The position numbers were made by a program, and so were the translations under genes. Below are positions 17,821 through 26,306 of a DNA stretch of 36,553 nt, piece after piece. The notes below the pieces were generated by a model. That model searched no databases. It worked only from the letters and a program-made list of their open reading frames with translations, and was not told where the DNA came from. The stretch's first letter is position 1, and each line of letters opens with the position of its first letter. Location: contig CAMAVI010000030.1 of NCBI GenBank assembly GCA_945861625.1, positions 1 through 36,553 on the forward strand. Direction: 5' to 3'. The DNA comes from Candidatus Sulfopaludibacter sp. SbA3. GTDB taxonomy: Bacteria > Acidobacteriota > Terriglobia > Bryobacterales > Bryobacteraceae.

Positions 17821-18804
17821 CTACGTTTTTGAAGAAGTCGCCGAGGCAATCGCTTCGGCGATTTTTTTTCCGTGAAAGCGGCCGTTCTCGATGAATATCT
17901 CGCTGGTGTGCATTCCGGCCACCAGCACTCCCGCCAGATACATTCCCTTGCGATCGCTCTCCAGTGTCTCCGGATTCGTGTTGGGCCGCGCGGTGTGCGG
18001 ATCGAACTCGATCCCGTGCGCGGCGAGGAACTCCGTATCAGGCCGGTAGCCGGTCATCGCAAACACGAAATCGTTCTTCACGGTGACTTCGCCCTTCGGC
18101 GTAGTTAGCGTGACCGAATCGGGGCGGATCTCTTTCACAGTCGAGTTGAAGTATGCCGGAATTTCACCGTTCGTGATGCGGTTTTCGATATTGGGCTTGA
18201 TCCAGTACTTGACGTTCTTGTGGATGCCCGGTCCGCGGTGAACCATGGTGACGCGCGCACCGGTCCACCATAATTCGAGCGCCGCCAGCGCTGCCGAGTT
18301 CCTGGCGCCAACAATCAAGACGTCCTGGTTGTAATACGGATGCGCCTCTTTGTAATAGTGGATGACCTTCGGCAACTCCTCGCCGGGCACGTTCAACCGG
18401 TTAGGCACATCGTAATAACCCATCGCCAAAATCACCTTGCGCGATTCGTAGCGCTGCGGGCCGCCAAGGTTATCCACGGCGTGGGTCACGAAGGCTCCTT
18501 CTTCGCCCGTAATTTTCTGCACGTGCTGGTATTGCCGGACATCCAGGGCGTAGTGCGCGGCCACGCGGCGATAGTATTTGAGCGCCTCATTCCGCACCGG
18601 CTTCTCATTCAGCGCCGTCATGGGGATGTCGCCAATCTCCAGCAATTCCGGTGTTGTGAAGAATACCAGGTTGGTCGGATACTGGTAGAGCGAGTTGACC
18701 ACGCAACCTTTATCAATTAACAGCGCGTTGCAGCCGAGTTTCTTGAGCTCGATGCCGCAGGCCAATCCCGTAGGTCCGGCGCCAACGATAACGACATCCA
18801 GCAC
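17821..18804 (-). CDS. ypdA: YpdA-like FAD/NADPH disulfide reductase
   Basis: A 327-residue flavoprotein. It resembles YpdA, which reduces bacillithiol disulfide with NADPH, and related thioredoxin-reductase-like enzymes. It has the N-terminal FAD motif (GAGPTG, residues 8-13), the second dinucleotide motif GARNSAALAALE (about 165), and a FAMTGYRPDTEFL segment near 250. In characterised YpdA proteins a Cys stands in the GxGPCG turn; here that position is Thr12 and a Cys is at 16. The start is GTG at 18804, directly abutting the alaS stop. Substrate assignment is inference from similarity. Confidence 0.75.
   Translation of the reverse strand: MLDVVIVGAGPTGLACGIELKKLGCNALLIDKGCVVNSLYQYPTNLVFFTTPELLEIGDIPMTALNEKPVRNEALKYYRRVAAHYALDVRQYQHVQKITGEEGAFVTHAVDNLGGPQRYESRKVILAMGYYDVPNRLNVPGEELPKVIHYYKEAHPYYNQDVLIVGARNSAALAALELWWTGARVTMVHRGPGIHKNVKYWIKPNIENRITNGEIPAYFNSTVKEIRPDSVTLTTPKGEVTVKNDFVFAMTGYRPDTEFLAAHGIEFDPHTARPNTNPETLESDRKGMYLAGVLVAGMHTSEIFIENGRFHGKKIAEAIASATSSKT
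17838..17869 (+). terminator. Rho-independent terminator inside the 3' end of ypdA
   Basis: TCGCCGAGGC, loop AATC, GCTTCGGCGA, followed by eight T. One G-T-type mismatch lies in an otherwise 10-bp stem. On the plus strand it terminates the exported thioredoxin-fold gene. On the minus strand the same bases code the C-terminal KKIAEAIAS of the convergent reductase. Confidence 0.85.
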
Positions 18805-21426
18805 TCAGAGCTTCCCTTCCACGGTCTTGTAAACACGCTCCAGCTCGCCGTCGAGTGCGGCTACGTTCTTGCCGCCACCTTCCGCCATGTCCGGACGCCC
18901 CCCACCTTTGCCTCCAGTCGCGAGGGCAATCTCCTGCACCAGTTTGCCCGCCTGAACTTTGGATGTCAGATCCTTCGTCACGCCACTCACAATCGCGATA
19001 TCATCTCCGCTCGCCGCGGCCAAAACCACGACGGCCGTCTTCCACTTATTGCGCAGCGAATCGGCCAGAGTGCGGAGCTGCTGACGGTCGAATCCATCCA
19101 CGCGCGCCGCAAGCACTTTTACGCCTTTGATGTCACGCGCCTGGCTTTCCAGATCACCCGCCTGCGCCTGGGCCATCTTGGTCTTCAACTGCTGCAATTC
19201 GTGCTCGAGCGCCCGTTCCTTGGCGACGAGTTTATCGAGCTGTTCCAGTAAATCATTTTCGGAAGACTTCACCAAACTAGCGACACCCGCCAACTGTGCT
19301 TGCGCCGACTGGAACCGCCGCAGCGCCTCGTCTCCCGTGATCGCCTCAATGCGCCGCACGCCGGCCGAGATGCTGCCTTCGTAAACGATCTTGCACAGGC
19401 CGATGTCGCCGGTCCGGCTGACATGCGTGCCGCCGCAGAGTTCCTTACTGAAGCTGTCAATCGCCACTACGCGCACGTGCTCGCCGTATTTCTCACCGAA
19501 TAGCGCCATGGCGCCGGTCGACAGCGCCTGATCCAGGTCCATTACATCGGTGTGCACGACTCGATTAGCCAGGATCTCCTGATTCATCAAGCGCTCGACT
19601 TCGGCGAGCTCATCGCGATCCATCGCCGTGTAGTGCGTAAAGTCGAAGCGCAGTCGCGAGGGCTCGACTACACTACCCGCTTGCTTGACGTGGGTGCCGA
19701 GCACGGTCCGCAACGCCGCATGCAACAGGTGCGTGCCTGTGTGATTGCGCATCGTTGAATGACGGGACGCGGAATCGACGCGAGCGATCACCGTGTCGCC
19801 TTCTTTCAACGAGCCGGTCACTTTGACCCGGTGAGCGGTCTTACCCGGCGCGCCGTTGTGCGCCGCTTCCACGACGGCAACTGTATCGCCTGTTTGCACA
19901 GACACCAGCACTCCCGTATCGCCCACCTGCCCACCGGCTTCCGCATAGAACGGCGTGCGGTCGAGAACAACTTCGCCATCCAGAACCACCACCACCGTCG
20001 CCGTCGCTTCCAGCGCTTCACGGCCTACGAACTCTGTCTTCGGCAATGTCTGGTAAACCGGATTGACGTGTGCCTTCTCCGCGCCCTTCCAACTGGCACG
20101 GGCGCGTACGCGCTGTTTCTCCATCTCCGCCGTGAAGCCCTCCCGATCGATAGTCAGGCCCAGTTCGCGCGCCATGTCTTCCTGCTCGTCTAACGCAAGG
20201 CCGTAGGTGTCATATAACTTGAACGCTGTCGCGCCTGGAAGCACAGCAACGCTTCCCGAAACTTTAACGTCTTCATAAACGAACACTTTCAGCACACCTC
20301 CCGCCGCCGTCTTCGCCTCGTCGCGGAAGTATTTCTCGGCCACCTGGAACGTGGTGGCATATCGGTGCTCCTCGTCTTTGACAACACGGGCCACGCGCTG
20401 CACGCTCTCCATCATTTCCGGATACGCATCGCGCATATGCTCGGCCACAAAGCCGGTGAGTTTGTAGAGGTAGGGATCGGTGACTCCCGACATGCGCGCG
20501 TTGCGGATCGCCCTGCGCATGATCTTGCGCAGAACGTAGCCACGCCCCTCGTTGGACGGCACGACACCATCGTGAATCAGGAACGCCGTGGAGCGCGCGT
20601 GATCCGCGTTGATGCGCATCACGGTATCCATCTTCGGGTCTTCACCAAACGTCTTACCGATGAGATCACCGGTCTTCAGGACAATCGGTTTGATCAGATC
20701 CGTGTCGTAGTTGGACAACACCCCTTGCATGACTGCCGCAAGGCGCTCCAACCCCATGCCGGTGTCGATGGAAGGCCGCGGCAACGGGGTCAACTTGCCG
20801 CTGGCGTCGCGGTCAAACTGCATGAACACCAGATTCCAGATTTCCACGAAACGCTCTCCGGCTTCATGAGGGAAACTCCCCGGACCCGCTTCCGGTCCGA
20901 AATCGTAGTGGATTTCCGAGCAAGGCCCGCACGGTCCGGTCTCACCCATTTGCCAGAAATTGTCTTTCTCGTCAAGACGGAAGATCCTGTCTTTAGGGAT
21001 CCAATCCTGCCACAACTTCTCGGCGTCGTCATCCTCGCGGAACACCGTGACGTAGAGACGATCTTTCGACAGCCCGTAATCCTTCGTGATCAATTCCCAG
21101 GCATACGCGATGGCGTCTTTCTTGAAATAGTCGCCGAAAGAAAAGTTTCCCAGCATTTCAAAGAACGTGTGATGCCGCCGCGTGTAGCCGACGTTATCTA
21201 GATCGTTGTGCTTCCCGCCCGCCCGCACACATTTCTGTGAGGTCGTCGCGCGCGTGTAATCACGTTGATCCTGACCCAGGAACACGTCTTTGAACTGATT
21301 CATTCCCGCGTTGTTGAACAGCAATGTGGGGTCGTTCGCCGGCACCAGCGACGAACTGCGCACCACGCGATGCCCGCGGGCGGAAAAATAGTCGAGGAAC
21401 TTCTGGCGTACCTGGGAGCCTGTCAT
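18805..21426 (-). CDS. alaS: Alanyl-tRNA synthetase
   Basis: Charges tRNA-Ala with alanine and edits mischarged Ser/Gly. The 873-residue product is full length. It opens with a class II catalytic core (RQKFLDYFSARGHRVV; FNNAGMNQFKDVFLG at 38-52; YTRRHHTFFEMLGNFSFGDY near 80). The editing domain has the HTGTHLLH metal site (about 566) and the CGGTHVSRTG motif (about 665). A C-Ala domain with a coiled coil near 725-760 ends the protein. It starts at an ATG 27 bp after the vapC stop and is immediately followed by the YpdA-like gene. Confidence 0.97.
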   Translation of the reverse strand: MTGSQVRQKFLDYFSARGHRVVRSSSLVPANDPTLLFNNAGMNQFKDVFLGQDQRDYTRATTSQKCVRAGGKHNDLDNVGYTRRHHTFFEMLGNFSFGDYFKKDAIAYAWELITKDYGLSKDRLYVTVFREDDDAEKLWQDWIPKDRIFRLDEKDNFWQMGETGPCGPCSEIHYDFGPEAGPGSFPHEAGERFVEIWNLVFMQFDRDASGKLTPLPRPSIDTGMGLERLAAVMQGVLSNYDTDLIKPIVLKTGDLIGKTFGEDPKMDTVMRINADHARSTAFLIHDGVVPSNEGRGYVLRKIMRRAIRNARMSGVTDPYLYKLTGFVAEHMRDAYPEMMESVQRVARVVKDEEHRYATTFQVAEKYFRDEAKTAAGGVLKVFVYEDVKVSGSVAVLPGATAFKLYDTYGLALDEQEDMARELGLTIDREGFTAEMEKQRVRARASWKGAEKAHVNPVYQTLPKTEFVGREALEATATVVVVLDGEVVLDRTPFYAEAGGQVGDTGVLVSVQTGDTVAVVEAAHNGAPGKTAHRVKVTGSLKEGDTVIARVDSASRHSTMRNHTGTHLLHAALRTVLGTHVKQAGSVVEPSRLRFDFTHYTAMDRDELAEVERLMNQEILANRVVHTDVMDLDQALSTGAMALFGEKYGEHVRVVAIDSFSKELCGGTHVSRTGDIGLCKIVYEGSISAGVRRIEAITGDEALRRFQSAQAQLAGVASLVKSSENDLLEQLDKLVAKERALEHELQQLKTKMAQAQAGDLESQARDIKGVKVLAARVDGFDRQQLRTLADSLRNKWKTAVVVLAAASGDDIAIVSGVTKDLTSKVQAGKLVQEIALATGGKGGGRPDMAEGGGKNVAALDGELERVYKTVEGKL

Positions 21427-21453
21427 CGGTAGTTTTATTTTCCCATGCCGGAT

Positions 21454-21852
21454 CTATTTCAATCCGACGACTTCATATCCCGCCAGCCGGAAATGGCGAT
21501 CAAACGTAAACGCCCGCCGGATCCGGTGACGCCGCATGAGAGCAAACGATACGCAATCGGTGAAACTGACGCGCTGGCCGGCGTACTTGCGCATCCAGCG
21601 CAGCGCTTCCAGTTCGTCTTCGCGATCGGAGCCGATCACATCGATATGCGGCGATGCGTAGACATCCGTAACTCGATTCACCGCCTCCAGCCAACCGACC
21701 TGCCTCGCCAACAACGTCGCGAGTTCGGCGGTGATGTGACTGCTGGTAATAAATGGCGGTTCCAGCTTTCCCCAGGTGTCAGCGGCCTGCCTGTAATACT
21801 GGTCCCGCTTGCGATACAGCGCCAGAAAGGCGCCCGTGTCGACGAAGATCAA
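21454..21852 (-). CDS. VapC-type PIN-domain toxin (module 1)
   Basis: A 132-residue PIN-domain ribonuclease, probably the toxin of a type II toxin-antitoxin pair. It starts at TTG (21852), overlapping the antitoxin stop by 3 bases. The acidic metal-binding residues are all present: Asp5 (IFVDTGAF), Glu43 (TAELATLL), Asp99 (FTDC), Asp118 (FDRHF). Length is standard, so the toxin looks functional. It is followed by alaS after 27 bp on the same strand. Confidence 0.9.
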   Translation of the reverse strand: MIFVDTGAFLALYRKRDQYYRQAADTWGKLEPPFITSSHITAELATLLARQVGWLEAVNRVTDVYASPHIDVIGSDREDELEALRWMRKYAGQRVSFTDCVSFALMRRHRIRRAFTFDRHFRLAGYEVVGLK

Positions 21853-22103
21853 GATTCCTCACCGTAGAGGTACTCGTCATGCCGGGCCGCCAGATCCACC
21901 GGCCCATCGTCGACATAGATCACCAGATTATCCCAGAACGGATCGCCGGTCTTCTTTTTCGACTTTCCTTTGGCGGGCGCGGCGATCTGTTTCTCCACGG
22001 CCTGCCGCACAAACTCGCCGAAGGAGATGCCCTGCTGGCGCGCCTTGGCCACGGCCTTGGCCTTGAGCAGCGGAGGCATCACGATGGTGGTGCGGTCAGG
22101 CAT
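21849..22103 (-). CDS. VapB-like antitoxin, ribbon-helix-helix (module 1)
   Basis: An 84-residue antitoxin. The ATG at 22103 is chosen over the longer frame to 22172, because the latter would run through the operator palindrome. The N-terminal segment RTTIVMPPLLKAKAVAKARQQGISFGEFVRQAVEKQI looks like a RHH DNA-binding unit, followed by a Lys-rich linker and an acidic C-terminus that should bind the toxin. It overlaps vapC by 3 bases. Autoregulation by the complex is typical of the family and is supported here by a perfect palindrome directly upstream. Confidence 0.85.
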   Translation of the reverse strand: MPDRTTIVMPPLLKAKAVAKARQQGISFGEFVRQAVEKQIAAPAKGKSKKKTGDPFWDNLVIYVDDGPVDLAARHDEYLYGEES

Positions 22104-22104
22104 A

Positions 22105-22120
22105 ATTATGTATACATAAT
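22105..22120. promoter_or_regulatory. 16-bp perfect palindrome, likely operator of VapBC module 1
   Basis: ATTATGTATACATAAT is a perfect 16-bp palindrome, and it lies one base before the antitoxin ATG at 22103. Its AT-rich sequence could also hold a -10 element, suggesting a near-leaderless transcript. RHH antitoxins usually bind such symmetric sites to repress their own operon. It also lies 10 bp beyond the 3' end of the upstream M2-type gene (stop at 22130). Confidence 0.75.
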
Positions 22121-22129
22121 AGCATAACT

Positions 22130-23953
22130 CTACCAGCCCGCCGGTTTGCCCTGGTTTTGCTCGTCCAGCCATTTCTGGAGAGGCGCGAAGTAATCCAGAA
22201 TCGCCGTTGCGTCGATCTGCCGCTGCCCAGTGAGTTCAGACATCGCGTCCTGCCAGGGACGGCTGAGCCCCATCTCCAGCATCTTGTTCAATCGCGCGCC
22301 GGCTTCCTTGTTGTCATAGATGGAGCAGCGGTGCAAAGGGGTGTCAGCGCCCGGCGCCGGGCAACCCGCGGCCTTCGCTAGAGCTTTGTGAAACTGGAAC
22401 TGCATGATGAACGACAGGAAATACCGCGTGTAGGGAACATTCGCGGCCACATGATACTTCGCGCCGGGATCGAAGTCCGCTTCGCTGCGCGCCACCGGCG
22501 GCGCCACGCCCTGATACTTCAACCGCAAATCCCACCAGGCTTTGTTGTATTGATCCGGCGGAATCTCCCCAGAAAACACACGCCAGCGCCACTGGTCGAT
22601 CATCAGCCCGAACGGCAGGAACGCGATCTTTTCGAGCGCTCGCGAGAGCAGCAACCCTATGTCTTTCGAGGAATCCGGCGCGCCGTTGAGCAACCCGATC
22701 TTCATCAGGTATTCGGGTGTCACGGACAATGCAATCGTGTCGCCGATGGCTTCGTGGAACCCGTCATTGGCGCTGTCACGGAACAGCAACGGTTGTTTGT
22801 TATACGCCCGTTGATAAAAGCTGTGGCCGAGTTCATGGTGAACCGTGGTGAATTCTTCTTCGGTGATGTCGATGCACATCTTGAGGCGCAGGTCTTCGAT
22901 GTTGTCCACGTCCCACGCGCTGGCGTGGCACACCACATCGCGATCGCGCGGTTTGATGAACATGGAGCGGTCCCAGAATGTCTGCGGCAGCGGCGCAAAA
23001 CCCAGAGACTTGAAGAAGCTTTCTCCGTAGCGCACCATGTCCAGCGGCTTGGTGTTGCGCCTCTTCAGAATCTCGGTCAAGTCGTAGCCCTTGTCCGCCG
23101 CCGGAGCCACCAGCTTGTACGTATTCGACCAATCTTGCGCCCAGATGTTGCCCAACAGGTGCGCCGGAATCGGACCTTTCTCCGGCACCACGCTGGCCCC
23201 GTATTTCTCGCGCAACTTCCAACGCACGTAGCTGTGCAAGGACACATAGAGGGGCCGCACCTGCCCCCACAATCGGTCGACTTCTTTGGCGAACTCATCG
23301 GGCGTCATGTCGTACTTCGACCGCCACATCGCGCCCGAGTCTTTGAAACCCAACTCACGCGCGCCCTTGTTGGCCAGTTCGACAAAGCGCTGGTAGTCTT
23401 TGCGCATCGGCGGCGAAATCGTATGCCAGCCGCGCCAGGCGTCCAGGATCTCCGCCGGATTATTGCTGGTCGCCAGCACCTTCGTCACCGCCGCGATATC
23501 CATGCAGGGATTCGCGGTACCAGCTTTGTTTTCAGGGCAGTACTTGCCCTTGCCATAGCGGCCTTCCATCGAGGCGCCCAAGCGCGTGACCTCGGCGCTC
23601 TCCGCCGGATTGGAAGGCGCCGCCAGCACCAACCCGACCTTCAGCAGATTCAGCTTGCGGCGCTGATCGGCGGGGAGATCTGCTTTGTCGAACTGAACCG
23701 CGCCCTTGGCCAGGCGCACGCTTTCGGCGATGGAGCGCTCGTTGGCGCGCGCCGCGACGGCCTCGCTGTCATCCGTGATGTAGGTCGACTGCACCCAGGC
23801 CGCCTGGCTCGCATCCAGAACCAAGTCGAACAGTTTCTTTTCCGCCTCGTCCAGAAAGGTCTTGGCGTCGGAGCTACCGGTGGAACCGCAGCCACAAAGT
23901 GCGCAAACAAAACCAATGGCGGTCAAAACGCGCAGCGTCTTCATAACCGCCAT
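22130..23953 (-). CDS. M2-family peptidyl-dipeptidase (ACE-like), probable lipoprotein
   Basis: A 607-residue zinc metallopeptidase similar to angiotensin-converting enzyme, removing C-terminal dipeptides. The ATG at 23953 is chosen (a second ATG is at 23944); a longer GTG start at 24010 precedes it. The zinc site HHELGHSF has H373, E374, H377, with the third ligand Glu401 in GFHEAIGD. The N-terminus is hydrophobic and ends in LCGC, a lipobox, so it is likely lipid-anchored and exported. It is divergent from the amidase gene. Bacterial members of this family are known; the natural substrate is unknown. Confidence 0.9.
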   Translation of the reverse strand: MAVMKTLRVLTAIGFVCALCGCGSTGSSDAKTFLDEAEKKLFDLVLDASQAAWVQSTYITDDSEAVAARANERSIAESVRLAKGAVQFDKADLPADQRRKLNLLKVGLVLAAPSNPAESAEVTRLGASMEGRYGKGKYCPENKAGTANPCMDIAAVTKVLATSNNPAEILDAWRGWHTISPPMRKDYQRFVELANKGARELGFKDSGAMWRSKYDMTPDEFAKEVDRLWGQVRPLYVSLHSYVRWKLREKYGASVVPEKGPIPAHLLGNIWAQDWSNTYKLVAPAADKGYDLTEILKRRNTKPLDMVRYGESFFKSLGFAPLPQTFWDRSMFIKPRDRDVVCHASAWDVDNIEDLRLKMCIDITEEEFTTVHHELGHSFYQRAYNKQPLLFRDSANDGFHEAIGDTIALSVTPEYLMKIGLLNGAPDSSKDIGLLLSRALEKIAFLPFGLMIDQWRWRVFSGEIPPDQYNKAWWDLRLKYQGVAPPVARSEADFDPGAKYHVAANVPYTRYFLSFIMQFQFHKALAKAAGCPAPGADTPLHRCSIYDNKEAGARLNKMLEMGLSRPWQDAMSELTGQRQIDATAILDYFAPLQKWLDEQNQGKPAGW

Positions 23954-24044
23954 GGTATCGGATTTGCAAAGTACGTTAGCATTGAAGCGCCTGCCAGCCG
24001 GCGGAAACACCGATGATGGCGATCGGGAACTGGAGGAAGAAGCT

Positions 24045-25565
24045 ATGCGATTCCCCGCGACGCGCCGTCACTTCCTGACGCGCACCCTAGTCGGCGCCTC
24101 CGTGCTGACCATAAGCCGAACCGGCTTGGCCCAATCGAACTCGGCCGAGACTAAATCCGGGAGACTTGTCGACCTGACGGCCACGGAAGCCGTCGCGCTG
24201 CTGCGATCGGGCGATCTGTCATCCGAGCGGTACACCACCGCGCTCCTGGAGCAGTGCCGCAAACATCGGGCGCTCAATGCGTTCATCTGGCAAAACGAGG
24301 AGATGGTGCTGGAGGCGGCCAGAGCCGCTGACAAGAATCGCACGGCCAAGCGGCTTGGACCCCTGCACGGGCTGCCGATTTTAGTGAAGGACAACATAGA
24401 CACAGCGAGCGCCCCGACCACTGGGGGAACACCGGCCCTGCGAAACCATCGTCCGCGCGCGGACGCGCCCGTTTTGGCGTCGTTATTTTCCGCCGGGGCC
24501 ATTATGCTCGGCAAGACCAATATGCATGAGCTTGCGCTGGGCATCACCAGTAACAATGGAGCTTTCGGCGCGGTTCACAATCCCTACGATCCTGCCCTGA
24601 TTCCCGGCGGCAGCAGCGGAGGCAATGGGGCTGCCATCGCGGCGCGAATGTGCGCGGCCGGCCTGGGAACAGACACCGGCGGTTCTGTCCGGATTCCGGC
24701 GGCTCTGTGCGGTATTACCGCCCTGAGACCGACTATGGGCCGCTACCCTGGTAAGGGTATCGTTCCCATATCTCACACGCGGGATACTGCGGGACCGATG
24801 GCACGCTCCGTGCGGGATCTCGCGCTTCTGGATTCCGTCATCACCGGCGACAGAACGCCCGCTCGGCCCGTGGCGCTCAAAGGAGTGCGCATTGGCGTGC
24901 CGCGCGGCTACTTTTACGACAACCTGGATCCCAGCCTTGCGCCGGTGATCGAGAATGCGCTGGCCAGGCTTCGTCAAGCAGGCTGCGTGCTGGTGGAAGC
25001 GGATATCCCAGATATCGATAAACTCTACTTGTCGGCAACAATTCCCGCTACGTATTACGAAACGCTTCACGACACGTCGCGGTATCTACAGGAAAGCGGA
25101 GAGCGTATAACAATTCAGGAATTTGCAGCACAGATTGGAAGTCCCGACGTCAAAACTTACTATGCAACGCTTGTACTAGGACCGGGCGCTCCGACTCAAG
25201 CGGCGTATGAGGCCACGATGAAAACTCGGCCGATACTTCAGGCTGCCTACCGCAATTACTTCCAGAGCCACAACGTTATGGCGATCGCCTTCCCCACCAC
25301 CGTATTACCCGCGCGCGCCATCGGTGAGGATGCCGAAATCGATCTCAATGGAAAAACACTTTCTACCTTCAACACGTATCTCCGAAACACCCGTCCGATG
25401 ACCACAGCAGGAATACCAGGATTGAGCCTCCCGGTGGGGCTTACCGGCGCAGGGTTGCCCGTGGGCCTTGAATTCGACGCACCTCACGGCAACGACAGGA
25501 AACTGCTGAGCTTGGGCATGTCGCTGGAGACTGTGTTTGGGAAGATGCCTCCCCCACCGTACTGA
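24045..25565 (+). CDS. Tat-exported amidase (amidase signature family)
   Basis: A 506-residue amide hydrolase. The ATG at 24045, with GGAGGAAGA just upstream, opens into a twin-arginine signal (TRRHFLTRTLVGAS). The alternative far-upstream start (23862) would overlap the M2 gene. The Ser-cisSer-Lys triad is present: Lys115 (ILVKDNID), Ser190 (PGGSSGGNG), Ser214 (TDTGGSVRIPAA). It probably hydrolyses small amides or peptides in the periplasm; substrate unknown. It shares a short divergent region with the M2 peptidase. Confidence 0.9.
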   Translation: MRFPATRRHFLTRTLVGASVLTISRTGLAQSNSAETKSGRLVDLTATEAVALLRSGDLSSERYTTALLEQCRKHRALNAFIWQNEEMVLEAARAADKNRTAKRLGPLHGLPILVKDNIDTASAPTTGGTPALRNHRPRADAPVLASLFSAGAIMLGKTNMHELALGITSNNGAFGAVHNPYDPALIPGGSSGGNGAAIAARMCAAGLGTDTGGSVRIPAALCGITALRPTMGRYPGKGIVPISHTRDTAGPMARSVRDLALLDSVITGDRTPARPVALKGVRIGVPRGYFYDNLDPSLAPVIENALARLRQAGCVLVEADIPDIDKLYLSATIPATYYETLHDTSRYLQESGERITIQEFAAQIGSPDVKTYYATLVLGPGAPTQAAYEATMKTRPILQAAYRNYFQSHNVMAIAFPTTVLPARAIGEDAEIDLNGKTLSTFNTYLRNTRPMTTAGIPGLSLPVGLTGAGLPVGLEFDAPHGNDRKLLSLGMSLETVFGKMPPPPY

Positions 25566-25594
25566 GAGGCAAAGGGATCTAACCAGCGGAATCG

Positions 25595-26040
25595 CTACGC
25601 CAGCAGTTCCAGGCTTGACTCCGCGCTTCCAGGCACGGTATCCAAGGAAATCGACCGGTCAAACGTCACCAAATTGCCCTTCCGCGATACCGCTAGAGCA
25701 AGCAGATACACGTCAGTCAATCGACTCGAGTTTGTGACTTTCGAGGGGCGGCAACGGGCTTCATCCAGGAGCGAGATGTCATCCGGCCAGAATTCATGGT
25801 TTGCTTTGGCACAAAGTATCCGCAGATGCGACATCACCTCGGCCGGAGTTGCGCGAACCGTCGGATAGCTCGCATGGCTCAACACGCGAATGCAGCCATT
25901 GATCGTAATCGGACAAGTTGCCCAACGTTGCCCCATCTTTGCCGACAATGCGCCGCCCGCCGGTGTGCACTCTCATGGTGAATGTGGCTGGGATCGAAGA
26001 GTGCAACCAGCACGTTCACGTCGAGCAGCGCAGTGCTCAT
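25595..26040 (-). pseudogene. Frameshifted VapC-type PIN toxin (module 2)
   Basis: Read from an ATG at 26040 (overlapping the antitoxin stop as ATGA), the frame gives a good PIN N-terminus (MSTALLDVNVLVALFDPSH, Asp7) and then hits TGA at 25881. The rest of the domain (QRWATCPITINGCIRVLS, RLTDVYLLALAV, LVTFDRSI) continues in another frame, from about 25975 down to 25595. The shift corresponds to loss of one base (or gain of two) in the GC-rich stretch near 25950-26000. The toxin is therefore not made as one chain unless the sequence is in error or ribosomes shift. Confidence 0.8.
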
Positions 26041-26267
26041 TCAGAATCACGCAGGCGGTTGACCACTGCGAGGTCGGCGCGCGCTCCCTTGCGGGCCGTT
26101 TCGAACAAAGGCACCCCGTTGCGTACTTTCGCAGGCCGACGGGAAGGACTAGACAGCCCTTGCCGGACCAAGTCCGAGATGACCTGCCCCGCCGTCAGCC
26201 CGCGCCGCGCCGCGATCTGTTTGGCCAAACTAAGAACGTCTTCATTCAGATCCAGCGTGGTGCGCAT
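26037..26267 (-). CDS. VapB-like antitoxin, ribbon-helix-helix (module 2)
   Basis: A 76-residue antitoxin. The ATG at 26267 is preferred over 26288 because MRTTLDLNEDVLSLAKQ begins a typical RHH strand-helix-helix. The C-terminal part (RNGVPLF, ARKGARADLAVVNRLRD) is a toxin-binding tail as seen in VapB relatives. It overlaps the broken vapC by 4 bases. It is 39 bp downstream of the lon 3' end on the same strand. With its toxin apparently broken, the antitoxin may persist as a remnant or act in trans. Confidence 0.8.
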   Translation of the reverse strand: MRTTLDLNEDVLSLAKQIAARRGLTAGQVISDLVRQGLSSPSRRPAKVRNGVPLFETARKGARADLAVVNRLRDSE

Positions 26268-26306
26268 GTCTACATCATCACACTCCACTAAACGTGATGC
26301 TTGATG

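Noticed and set aside
22388-24016. 542-codon plus-strand frame opposite the M2 peptidase
   Set aside because: The opposite strand carries intact zinc-site motifs; this frame is Arg/His-rich and featureless.
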